A stretch of 41,986 bases of DNA from a virus, in IMG/VR virus record IMGVR_UViG_3300030233_000111, positions 1-41,986 of that record; one strand, written 5' to 3'. The notes under the pieces were generated by a model. The model saw only the letters and a program-made list of their open reading frames with translations. It had not been told where the DNA came from and searched no databases. Below are positions 22,242 through 30,326 of this stretch, piece after piece. The first letter of the stretch is position 1. Each line of letters starts with the position of its first letter. Made by a program: the position numbers and the translations under genes.

Positions 22242-22723
22242 TTATTTCGATTGAAGAGGATCGCGAGCGGAAAAAGGCCGTTCGCGATTTTTTATTTCAG
22301 AGGTATGGGGATCTTTGCCGGCTATCTAAGTTTAAATATCACACCAGGCCGGCAAACTCCTTACATCATCGACTTTCACAAACTGAAATAAATAAGCGCA
22401 AGTTCCCGGTTTTTATTCATTCGATTTACAACATGATCCCGCTTAATATTGATTCTCATGAGATGTGGCCGGTCCCAAGGTTTACGGAGCAAAAAGCTAT
22501 TTACTTTGAGCGGATTTTGAGAAAGCGTCCCATGTGGGCGATATGGGCAAACGACCCTCGGCTTCCTCATCCTTTCAGGCTTTCGCAACACACATCATAC
22601 AGGAACTTGTTTGATTTTGGATATAATTTGGTTCAAAATTACTTTGACAAAAGGGTCGTATGTGATTTTGGCCGGTGTGCCGGCACTTTGTATTCTGAAA
22701 TATTGAGGGGAAGGTTTGATTAA
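22238..22723 (+). CDS. Possible HNH-like protein
   Basis: A 161-residue protein with a TTG start overlapping the previous stop. The segment LHHRLSQTEINKRKF...NMIPLNIDSH resembles a degenerate HNH pattern (His pair, Asn, His), but the call is weak. A strong terminator-like hairpin lies in the first codons. It could be a recombination endonuclease in the NinG/NinB neighbourhood. Confidence 0.5.
   Translation: MIISIEEDRERKKAVRDFLFQRYGDLCRLSKFKYHTRPANSLHHRLSQTEINKRKFPVFIHSIYNMIPLNIDSHEMWPVPRFTEQKAIYFERILRKRPMWAIWANDPRLPHPFRLSQHTSYRNLFDFGYNLVQNYFDKRVVCDFGRCAGTLYSEILRGRFD
22260..22293 (+). terminator. Intrinsic terminator-like hairpin inside a coding start
   Basis: An 11-bp stem, ATCGCGAGCGG/CCGTTCGCGAT (one G-U pair), with a 7-base loop is followed by a T run. 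It sits within the first codons of the gene at 22238, so readthrough or antitermination would be needed for the genes that follow. Confidence 0.65.
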
Positions 22724-23177
22724 AAAAATAATTTTGATTTTGTTTTTTTGGGAGGCGATGCTTTTTTGCCCTCCGATATCTGCTCTTTCGGATTTTAGGG
22801 ATGAACAAAAAAAAGAAGAACAAGTCCAGATCCCCGATTTGATTAAGGCCATTATTTCAGTGGAGTCTTCCTGGGTGACAAATGCGGTTAGCCATAAGGG
22901 TGCTGTCGGACTGATGCAAGTCACTCAAGATGGGCTTGATGAGTATAACCGAATCCATGCCAGCGATTATCTGATAGGGGATCTTTTTAATCCTGAAATA
23001 AACCTAATGATTGGCAAAAGCCTGATTTATGACCGGAAAATCCCTATGTGTGGTGGGGATCTAATTTGCGCTCTAAATGTTTACAACATGGGCTGGGGAA
23101 ATGCTCGCAAGGGCAAAACAAACTGGTCATATATTTCTAAGGTTTTGAGCGAAATAGGGAGAATTGGCGGTGAGTGA
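22716..23177 (+). CDS. Secreted lytic transglycosylase (SLT)
   Basis: A 153-residue protein with an N-terminal signal peptide (about residues 1-24) and an SLT/goose-lysozyme-type catalytic domain. It shows the Glu in SVESSW at about residue 49, GAVGLMQVT at about 62-70, and NVYNMGWGN near the end. It cleaves glycan strands of peptidoglycan in the periplasm. The TTG start overlaps the previous stop. It lies away from the lysis block, so it may be an exported endolysin or serve another wall-remodelling role. Confidence 0.85.
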   Translation: MIKKIILILFFWEAMLFCPPISALSDFRDEQKKEEQVQIPDLIKAIISVESSWVTNAVSHKGAVGLMQVTQDGLDEYNRIHASDYLIGDLFNPEINLMIGKSLIYDRKIPMCGGDLICALNVYNMGWGNARKGKTNWSYISKVLSEIGRIGGE

Positions 23178-23730
23178 GATAAAGAAATTATCTGAGGCAA
23201 GTGGATACCAAGTCGTCTATGCCGATCCCCCATGGAGATATTCTGATAAATGCACATCGGGCAAAAGAGGTGTGGAGTTTAAATACTCGACAATGTCGAT
23301 CTCACAAATTAAATCGCTGCCGGTTAAGAGGTTGACCGATCCGAACTCAGTTTGTTTTTTGTGGGTTACTGCGCCTTTACTTGATAAGGGTATCGATGTC
23401 CTTTCTTCCTGGGGATTTCAATATAAAACAATTGCATTTGTTTGGATAAAGACAGCAAAAAATGGAGGGCTCGCATGGGGAATGGGTAACTGGACCCGGG
23501 CGAACGCAGAGCTGGTTTTGATGGGGGTCCGGGGAAAAATAAAAAGAGATGATGCCGGTGTGCATCAGGTTGTCATGGAGCCAAGAGGAGAGCACAGCCA
23601 AAAGCCAGTTGAGGTAATAAACCGCATTGATCTGCTTCTCCCTCGCGGGCTTAGGAAAATAGAGATATTCTCTCGCAAGGAAATATTAGGATGGGATCAG
23701 TGGGGCGGTGATTTCAGCTGGGAAGTTTAG
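23170..23730 (+). CDS. MT-A70-family adenine methyltransferase
   Basis: A 186-residue methyltransferase with the catalytic DPPW motif (VYADPPWRYSD) near residue 20, FLWVTAP in the middle and the C-terminal EPRGEHSQKP segment. In phages such proteins methylate adenine in DNA. The GTG start is chosen because it lies just inside the previous gene's end; a TTG six bases upstream is possible. It is next to a second methyltransferase. Confidence 0.85.
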   Translation: MSEIKKLSEASGYQVVYADPPWRYSDKCTSGKRGVEFKYSTMSISQIKSLPVKRLTDPNSVCFLWVTAPLLDKGIDVLSSWGFQYKTIAFVWIKTAKNGGLAWGMGNWTRANAELVLMGVRGKIKRDDAGVHQVVMEPRGEHSQKPVEVINRIDLLLPRGLRKIEIFSRKEILGWDQWGGDFSWEV

Positions 23731-25040
23731 TGGGAAAATACAGGGAATCATTTTTTTATAAAATCAAGCAGGAAGAAGACATGACTCAAATCAAGCAGGC
23801 CCAATCCAAAAAAATGAAAATATCGGAAATCCGGCCATATAAAAACAACGCGAAAATCCACTCTCAAGAGCAAATAGAGAAGCTCAAAAAAAGCATTCAG
23901 GAGAACGGATACACGCAAAAAATTGGTGTAGACAAAAAAGGGGTCATAGTTTATGGGCATGGCCGATTTGCTGCAATTTCAGAGCTTTATGATCAGTCCC
24001 AGTCGATAGAGGTCGACGACTTAAGCTATCTGACCCCGGCAAAAATAAAGAAACTGCGTATACTCGACAATAAAATAATTTCTGATGAATGGGATTCGGA
24101 AAATCTGGATGCAGAAATCATGAGCATCCTCGGTAAAAACAAGGAAAACATAGAGAGCCTGTCCAGGGAGCTGAGCCTTTCTGAGTCTGATTTTGACAGG
24201 ATTTATTCCTCTGCCTTCTCCAGTCCGGATGAGAAAGAAGATGAACTCCCGGAAGAGATAAACCACATCACCAAGCCTGGCGACTTATGGCAAATTGGCG
24301 GCCATTACGTTTTTTGCGGAGACTCAACGCAAGAAGAGTACCTCTCTAAAATCCCGGGTAGTGTAGATTTGCTTATTACAGATCCTCCCTACAATGTCGA
24401 TTATGTCGGGAAAACCCAAAAAGAATTAAATATTGAAAATGACAAAATGACCAACGATAACTTTTTGGCATTTCTTTCCAATGCTTTTGGGGTGGCTAAA
24501 AAAGCAATGCATCCCGGGTGTTCTTTTTATATTTGGCACGCAGAATCAGAGGGTCTTAATTTCCGCTTGGCTGCCTCTACTGCTGATTTCATCGTCAAGC
24601 AGGTCCTTGTCTGGGTTAAAAATAGCATGGTGATGGGCCGGCAGGATTACCAATGGAAGCATGAGCCATGTCTTTACGGGTGGGTCCCTGGCGCAAAGCA
24701 CAACTGGTATGGAGACAGGAAGCAAACAACAATTCTGGAGTTCGATAGGCCTACAAAATCGTCGGATGATCCGACGATGAAGCCCGTTTCTCTTTTTGAG
24801 TACCAGATAAAAAACAGCACAAAAAGTGGAGACATGGTTCTGGATATCTTTGCCGGGTCCGGAACAACTGCCTTAGCCTGCCAGAAATCAAACAGGTCTT
24901 CTTTTTCGGTGGAAAAAGACCCAAAGTATGCGGATGTAGCGGTTCGCAGGCTGGTAGAGTATATGGCCTCTTGCGGTGTAAAATTCCCGGCCATTAAACT
25001 CAACGGGGTAGATTTCAGCGCAGAGAAGATACTCAAATAA
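23730..25040 (+). CDS. ParB-N domain fused to N4/N6 DNA methyltransferase
   Basis: A 436-residue two-domain protein. The N-terminal ParB/sulfiredoxin-like part (about residues 29-110) has ISEIRPYKNNAKIHS and VDKKGVIVYGHGRFAA. The methyltransferase part has the catalytic DPPYN at about 219-223 and the SAM-binding FAGSGTT near residue 375, which is the beta-class order. It probably modifies phage DNA against restriction. The GTG at 23730 is used; an ATG at 23781 with a purine-rich leader is a good alternative. Confidence 0.88.
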   Translation: MGKYRESFFYKIKQEEDMTQIKQAQSKKMKISEIRPYKNNAKIHSQEQIEKLKKSIQENGYTQKIGVDKKGVIVYGHGRFAAISELYDQSQSIEVDDLSYLTPAKIKKLRILDNKIISDEWDSENLDAEIMSILGKNKENIESLSRELSLSESDFDRIYSSAFSSPDEKEDELPEEINHITKPGDLWQIGGHYVFCGDSTQEEYLSKIPGSVDLLITDPPYNVDYVGKTQKELNIENDKMTNDNFLAFLSNAFGVAKKAMHPGCSFYIWHAESEGLNFRLAASTADFIVKQVLVWVKNSMVMGRQDYQWKHEPCLYGWVPGAKHNWYGDRKQTTILEFDRPTKSSDDPTMKPVSLFEYQIKNSTKSGDMVLDIFAGSGTTALACQKSNRSSFSVEKDPKYADVAVRRLVEYMASCGVKFPAIKLNGVDFSAEKILK

Positions 25041-25046
25041 TCCCAT

Positions 25047-25586
25047 ATGTCCAATATCACCGGCAAACCCACCTCATACCACTCCGGAATGCCGGAGATA
25101 GCCAGAAGAGCAAAAGCTAAAGGCCTCAGAGATGAAGTTGTCGCCGATATTATTGGGATCTCCACGGATAGCTACTACAAATATAAACGCGTCCATCCAG
25201 AGTTTGAAAAGGCTGTCACTGAAGGCAGAAGGGAGTTTAAAGAATCCGGCATCTATGACATGTTTTTGAAGCGGGCAAACGGATATAGCTATAGGTCAAA
25301 GAGAATCCGGCAGGTGACGGGATCGGAAGGACAGACTCATAAAGAAATTGTCATTGAGGATCGGCACATACCGGCAGAGCCAAGGCTCTTGATCATGGCC
25401 CTCCGGATGATTGATCCACAGAGGTTTCAAAATGTCGATAATGCGATTGTCCGGGGTGATGATCTTGAGGAGACGCAGAGGGAGATGGAAGAGGCCTTTG
25501 AGCGGATAAAAAAAGAAAGAGTGGTGAGACAGATAGAAGCACCGCCACTACCTGGGGACAAAAATGGAAAAAGCAATAGTAATTGA
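25047..25586 (+). CDS. terS: Terminase small subunit
   Basis: A 179-residue protein with an N-terminal helix-turn-helix (DEVVADIIGISTDSYYKYKRVHPEF) and a helical oligomerisation region, typical of small terminase subunits that recognise the packaging site. Position, one gene before the large subunit, supports this. The C-terminus overlaps the phosphatase-like gene. Confidence 0.78.
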   Translation: MSNITGKPTSYHSGMPEIARRAKAKGLRDEVVADIIGISTDSYYKYKRVHPEFEKAVTEGRREFKESGIYDMFLKRANGYSYRSKRIRQVTGSEGQTHKEIVIEDRHIPAEPRLLIMALRMIDPQRFQNVDNAIVRGDDLEETQREMEEAFERIKKERVVRQIEAPPLPGDKNGKSNSN

Positions 25587-26061
25587 TATCGATGGAACAA
25601 TCGCAGATGACAGGGAAATCCGGCACCTATACGAGTCGCATGGAGCGGGAGCTGACCCAGTCAGGAAAAAGATCCCTGATTTGCCGGTAATTGATTTCAT
25701 GCGGAACATTGTAATCCGTAATTTTGGGCATTGCGCTGTCCTATTTCTCACTGCCCGGAAGTCTTTTTTTTATGGCGAGACGGCAAACTGGATATCTAAA
25801 CATTTCCGAGTAATGCCATTGCGTGCCGGTCTGGAGGATGATTTTTCCGATTTCAACTCCAGCTATTTCGGCCTGTGCATGCAGGACCCGAAGGACCCTC
25901 GCCAGGCGCATGAGTATAAATTATCAAAGCTAATTTTATTGTCTCGTCACATGGATGTGGATTTTGTTGTTGATGACAATGAGAAAAACTGCACCACTTT
26001 CTCAGATTGTGGATACCACGTCCTGCGGCCATATTTGCCTAAAGTAATACCTGACAAGTAA
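25564..26061 (+). CDS. HAD-family phosphatase between the terminase genes
   Basis: A 165-residue haloacid-dehalogenase-fold protein with the nucleophile motif DIDGT at residues 8-12, a LFLTARK motif II near residue 60, and VVDDNEKN near residue 140. It resembles the 3'-phosphatase half of T4-type polynucleotide kinase or phage nucleotidases. Between terS and terL it may clean DNA ends for packaging, which is inference. Confidence 0.72.
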   Translation: MEKAIVIDIDGTIADDREIRHLYESHGAGADPVRKKIPDLPVIDFMRNIVIRNFGHCAVLFLTARKSFFYGETANWISKHFRVMPLRAGLEDDFSDFNSSYFGLCMQDPKDPRQAHEYKLSKLILLSRHMDVDFVVDDNEKNCTTFSDCGYHVLRPYLPKVIPDK

Positions 26062-26070
26062 AATGGATAA

Positions 26071-27384
26071 ATGGATCTCAAGGATATTCTTTATCATCCG
26101 CACGTCATCGGCAATCAGCTTGGATATCCAGACCTGTCAGAGGTTCACGATCTTTGGTTTGAGCATCTTTTTCTAAAGGACGAGGACACGAGTCTTTGGG
26201 CTCACCGCGGCGCGTATAAATCAACCATTGCCAATCCGGTTGGCGTTCCTCTTTACTTATTGGCAAACCCCAATGCCAGGGTTCTGATTGTCCGCAAAAC
26301 AACCAGCCTCGCAAAAAGCGTTCTTTCTGAAATCAAAAAAAACATTACCAGCCCGGCCATGCAGGTTTTCTGGGAATCCTTTTATGGCAAAAGAGCGAAG
26401 CTGGTTATAGACAACAAATCGGAGGCATCGCTAAATCTAAAAACCCGCCCGTCCAAAGAGCCGAATATCATGGCAGTCGGAATCGAGACTCAGGTCACAT
26501 CTTTGCACTTCGACTATATTTTGAATGACGACATTGTGACAGTGCGGGATCGAGTCTATAAGTCGGAAAGGACAAAGACGGATCTCGTTGTTTCTGAGCA
26601 AAGAAACCTTTTGAACCCGGGAGGGAAAATTGGGAATGTAGGCACTCCCTGGCACGATCTTGACTCTCATCGGCTTATGGCCGAGCCTTGGAAGTGGCCG
26701 GTAGGGACCACACACATAAAGTCTTTTACTCCGGAGGAAATAGATAAGCGGCGAAGATCGATGCCACCATCTCTTTACTCGCTAAACTATTTGCTTGAGC
26801 ATGCCAAAGATGAAAACACACTTTTTGATGATCCAAAAGAGGGAAGGCACCCTGCAGATCTTGATTACATCCTGCATATTGATGCTGCTTATGGAGGCAA
26901 GGACACAAACGCTTTTACGGCAATGGCGATGGATAGCCGGAAGATTTACTATGGCCATGGCGAGAGTTATGAAGGACATGTCGCAGATCACTGGGATAAA
27001 GTGGGACAGATGATAGAGAGATATAAAATTAGGATTTGCTACGTTGAGAAAAATGCAGACAAGGGGTGGGTTAAGTCTGAGCTTGAAAAACGATTTTCCG
27101 GGATTACGGTTTTCGGTTATCACGAAAAAGAGAACAAGAATATGAAAATCACAAACTACCTCTACACACCATGGACGCTTAAGGCTGTCATTTGGGATAA
27201 AAAAACACATCCTGAGTACCTTATTCAGATCATGGATTATGTAAAGGGTGCAGAGCCAGACGATGCTCCGGACTCGGCATCCAGTGCAATCCGGGCACTT
27301 AAGGGTGCGCCAGTTGTGACTCATGAGGCAGAATCTGTGCCGGCAGAGGAATATATCAATGAGCCAAGTGGCGAAGTGTATTAA
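26071..27384 (+). CDS. terL: Terminase large subunit
   Basis: A 437-residue packaging ATPase and nuclease. The ATPase part has a Walker A-like HRGAYKST at residues 45-52 and a Walker B-like DYILNDDIV near residue 150. The RNase H-like nuclease part begins with HIDAAYGGKDTNAF near residue 269. It cuts and pumps DNA into proheads. No intein or frameshift is visible. Confidence 0.9.
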   Translation: MDLKDILYHPHVIGNQLGYPDLSEVHDLWFEHLFLKDEDTSLWAHRGAYKSTIANPVGVPLYLLANPNARVLIVRKTTSLAKSVLSEIKKNITSPAMQVFWESFYGKRAKLVIDNKSEASLNLKTRPSKEPNIMAVGIETQVTSLHFDYILNDDIVTVRDRVYKSERTKTDLVVSEQRNLLNPGGKIGNVGTPWHDLDSHRLMAEPWKWPVGTTHIKSFTPEEIDKRRRSMPPSLYSLNYLLEHAKDENTLFDDPKEGRHPADLDYILHIDAAYGGKDTNAFTAMAMDSRKIYYGHGESYEGHVADHWDKVGQMIERYKIRICYVEKNADKGWVKSELEKRFSGITVFGYHEKENKNMKITNYLYTPWTLKAVIWDKKTHPEYLIQIMDYVKGAEPDDAPDSASSAIRALKGAPVVTHEAESVPAEEYINEPSGEVY

Positions 27385-27391
27385 AAATTGT

Positions 27392-27420
27392 TTGAGTTTT
27401 ACTGAAAAGGTGTATAAAAT
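27392..27420 (+). promoter_or_regulatory. Possible promoter before the late genes
   Basis: TTGAGT, a 17-base spacer and TAAAAT end exactly at the ATG of the next gene, which would give an almost leaderless transcript. It lies in a 36-base gap, so chance is possible. Confidence 0.3.
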
Positions 27421-27735
27421 ATGAGTATGAAGGCGAGACAAAAAAAACCTGTTTACTGTAGAGACTGTGTATATTTTTTACCTGAGAAGGATTCCGCTGC
27501 AGCAGGGTACGAAAGTCCCCTGTGCAAAAAGACGATGCAGGAGACAGTTAATCCGCTGGGCCATAAAGAGTTCAAGAGGTATGGCACGATGGACGCATGC
27601 AAAGAGTGTGGCCACGTCCATCATGACGACCGTAAGATAATCGCAGTTTATTGTTTGGTAAAAAATAAAGACTTGGATTGCGGCGACTACAGGCCGAGGC
27701 TATGGAAAAGGATCAAAAACAAGGTGGGACTATGA
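27421..27735 (+). CDS. Small zinc-binding protein
   Basis: A 104-residue Cys-rich protein with CRDC near the N-terminus, a central C-x2-C (CKEC) followed by HVHH, and late Cys residues, suggesting one or two zinc sites. Such proteins often lie between terminase and portal genes. Its stop overlaps the portal start by ATGA. Function unknown. Confidence 0.6.
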   Translation: MSMKARQKKPVYCRDCVYFLPEKDSAAAGYESPLCKKTMQETVNPLGHKEFKRYGTMDACKECGHVHHDDRKIIAVYCLVKNKDLDCGDYRPRLWKRIKNKVGL

Positions 27736-29063
27736 AAAACTCTGAAGTCGTCCGAGTGTTGCAAAGAACTAGAACCAGTCGGCTTTCGGCGGAGGCGATT
27801 GATAATCAGGGTTGGACAAATGTCGGCAGCACGGAGACCGACTCGCTAAACCCGGTTGATGCCGGCCTGATGGACCGGGAAGCCTATCAGCAGTGGATAA
27901 GAAATCCTCTCGCTTACTCCATAATTGAGATGAGGTTGGACTTCATCATGGGGGACGGCCCAAACATTAAAGCAAACGATGATCGCGTCAAAGAGGTAAT
28001 TGATTCTTTTTATGAGAATCCTGAAAACCGCCTCGACGACCCTGACTACCCATGGATAAGAGATCTTCTTCTGTATGGCGAGCTTGTCTTTATTCCTGAA
28101 GTTTCTCCTTTTGCCGGAGATGTTGAGGTGGCGAGCATTTATCCGGACAAAATAAATGCAGTTTATAAGGATAAATATCAATATAGGGCTCGGGCTCTTC
28201 AAATCAAGGACTATGGAATCGGCACTGCCGGGATCATTAAGTGGGACAGGCTTTCCAGAGATTACCGAGGCGATGCCTGGTATTTTGCGATAAACAGAAC
28301 CGGCCACCAGACGAGAGGTCTTTCGGATCTTTTTACCTCCCGAGACTGGCTTAATATGTACAACAAGGCAATGTTTACCACGATGGAGCGGATCGGTATG
28401 CTGCTTTCTTTCGTATGGGACATCGTGATCGAGGGAGCAGACAAGACGGCTTTAGAGCAAAAAGAAAAAAGCATCAGGCAGAATCCTCCTCGCCCTGGAA
28501 GCTGGAGGATTCACAACGAAAAAGAAAAATGGAGTGCGGTCACACCTTCTTTAAACGGGTCGAGCCTTGATGATATTTTTAGACTGCTGAAAAGCCAGAC
28601 AATCGCAGGGTCAATCACCCCTGAGCATTACTTCGGCATGGGTGGCAATGTAAACCTGGCCACTGCCCAGGTGATGAACGAGCCTTTTATGAGGATGATT
28701 CGGCGAAGGCAGCGGAAAGTTTTATCTGTTCTCCGGGCGATGTTTGACTACCAAATCCATCAAAAGAAAAAAGCAAACATGCTTATCGGTGTGGAGGATT
28801 TCGGATATTCAGTCAGCCTGCCTCAGCCGGATTCCAGCATAGTAAGACAAGTATCGGAGAATATGGATAAGTTCTCCCGGGCACTGGTTGTTCTCTCGGA
28901 AAACGGACTTATTACCAAGTCAGAGGGGAAACAAGTAATTGATTTGATGATTAAAAAATTGGGTGTGGAGCAAGACCACGAAGGAGAGACAGATGACGAC
29001 CCAGCATACAAAGGAATCGAAAACGCAATTAAAAAGCTCCAGTCAGCTGGCAGAGGAAATTGA
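27732..29063 (+). CDS. Portal protein
   Basis: A 443-residue portal protein, the ring through which DNA enters the head. The start used is the ATG overlapping the previous stop after GGTGGG. It has an N-terminal AYSIIEMRLDFIMGDG segment, a central clip/stem region and a C-terminal helical, acidic tail. Order terL-portal-MuF supports the call. Confidence 0.85.
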   Translation: MKNSEVVRVLQRTRTSRLSAEAIDNQGWTNVGSTETDSLNPVDAGLMDREAYQQWIRNPLAYSIIEMRLDFIMGDGPNIKANDDRVKEVIDSFYENPENRLDDPDYPWIRDLLLYGELVFIPEVSPFAGDVEVASIYPDKINAVYKDKYQYRARALQIKDYGIGTAGIIKWDRLSRDYRGDAWYFAINRTGHQTRGLSDLFTSRDWLNMYNKAMFTTMERIGMLLSFVWDIVIEGADKTALEQKEKSIRQNPPRPGSWRIHNEKEKWSAVTPSLNGSSLDDIFRLLKSQTIAGSITPEHYFGMGGNVNLATAQVMNEPFMRMIRRRQRKVLSVLRAMFDYQIHQKKKANMLIGVEDFGYSVSLPQPDSSIVRQVSENMDKFSRALVVLSENGLITKSEGKQVIDLMIKKLGVEQDHEGETDDDPAYKGIENAIKKLQSAGRGN

Positions 29064-29292
29064 AAGCACAATAGTTCTTCTGCTCCAGGATTCTTTTTTA
29101 CAAAAACAAAAGCTAATCAATGCCTTATCATGGGCATTTGATGATGACATCATCACAAAGTTCAGGTGGCACGTGATTGGCCCTGCTATCGCAAAAAGAA
29201 AAAGTATCAAATACCTTGATAAGGTAAAAAAAGCGGCCAAGCGAAAATCAAAGGTCAGGGCTTATAAGAGTGCCAGAGAATACACGATCTGA
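28993..29292 (+). CDS. Small basic protein overlapping portal and MuF
   Basis: A 99-residue protein in another frame. Its ATG follows AAGGAG inside the end of the portal gene and it overlaps the MuF start. The N-terminus is polar and the C-terminus is strongly basic (KVKKAAKRKSKVRAYK). It may bind DNA or act in head assembly. Family unknown. Confidence 0.55.
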   Translation: MTTQHTKESKTQLKSSSQLAEEIESTIVLLLQDSFLQKQKLINALSWAFDDDIITKFRWHVIGPAIAKRKSIKYLDKVKKAAKRKSKVRAYKSAREYTI

Positions 29293-30280
29293 AGAGACCA
29301 TTCATCTCAATGCCTTTCTTAAGCGCAGAGACGACCACATTCGGAAATACTGGAAGTCGGATATAAAGCCAATATTGCGATCTGCGGAAAACGATATCAT
29401 CCAGAGGATAAAAAGCACTGGCACAACCGACTGGCAGCTCTCTCGACTCCAGGCAATATCCGAAAGCCTCTCTCAGGTGATCGGCACTTTTTCTGCTCGG
29501 TATGAGGACGCGATTGTCAGAGGCGATGCGCTTGCAGCAGAAGATGCCGCGCGATATATCGACCTTGTTGCAAAAGATGGCGGTCTGAATGTTCCGCAGG
29601 TTCCCTACAATGTCAGCCGGACCATTGAGATGTATGGACCGATATCCAGGCAGATGGCTCAAAACTTTTCTGGAGACATGCTCAACATTGTCAAGTCAGA
29701 GGTAAGCCTAGGTCTTGCATCAGGGGAGAGCACTGATTTTGTGGCAAAAAGAATCCAGGACAAGTTCGGGATTGACTCTATCCGCAGATCGAAACTTGAG
29801 GATCAAAAAGAGGCCCTTGCAAAGAAGTTGCGTGGCCATAGGATATCCGAAAAACAGTACATAAAAAAAGTCAAAAGGATAAACAACTTCTTGGAGCAGG
29901 GTTCAATGATGAGTTATGCCCGGGCCCAGAGGATTGCTCGGACAGAAATGCTCACGGCATCATCTTTTACTCAAAACGAAAGGGCAAATCAAATCGCAGA
30001 GATTGATCCTAATACTTATAAGGGTTGGTCCAATGCACACAAACCCGATGCGCGGGAAACGCACTTGGCCGCTGAGAAAAAATACATGAATACTCCCATA
30101 CCTTTGGATGAGGACTTTGTCGTCGGCGGCTTTAAATGTAGTTATCCAAGAGATCCCAGGCTTCCGGCCAAAGAGCGTGTCAATTGTGCATGCACCATGG
30201 TGATCGTCAATAGATCTCGTCGTGGAGAGCTTGAAGAGGTCTTTGACGACAGGGAAAATACCATCCCAGATAAAAAATAG
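29270..30280 (+). CDS. Mu gpF-like minor head protein
   Basis: A 336-residue protein with the MuF domain in its C-terminal half: RAQRIARTEMLTASSF, HKPDARETHLAAEKKY and the terminal RVNCACTM motif. MuF proteins associate with the portal and may be injected. No toxin-type extension is present beyond the domain. The GTG start lies inside the preceding gene. Confidence 0.87.
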   Translation: MPENTRSEETIHLNAFLKRRDDHIRKYWKSDIKPILRSAENDIIQRIKSTGTTDWQLSRLQAISESLSQVIGTFSARYEDAIVRGDALAAEDAARYIDLVAKDGGLNVPQVPYNVSRTIEMYGPISRQMAQNFSGDMLNIVKSEVSLGLASGESTDFVAKRIQDKFGIDSIRRSKLEDQKEALAKKLRGHRISEKQYIKKVKRINNFLEQGSMMSYARAQRIARTEMLTASSFTQNERANQIAEIDPNTYKGWSNAHKPDARETHLAAEKKYMNTPIPLDEDFVVGGFKCSYPRDPRLPAKERVNCACTMVIVNRSRRGELEEVFDDRENTIPDKK

Positions 30281-30309
30281 TTGTTTTCATTTTCTTGATC
30301 GGTTATAAT
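30281..30309 (+). promoter_or_regulatory. Capsid gene promoter
   Basis: TTGTTT, a 17-base spacer and a perfect TATAAT lie in the short gap before the capsid fusion gene, consistent with the need for large amounts of capsid protein. Confidence 0.55.
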
Positions 30310-30326
30310 CCTATCAAGGAGTGTCT

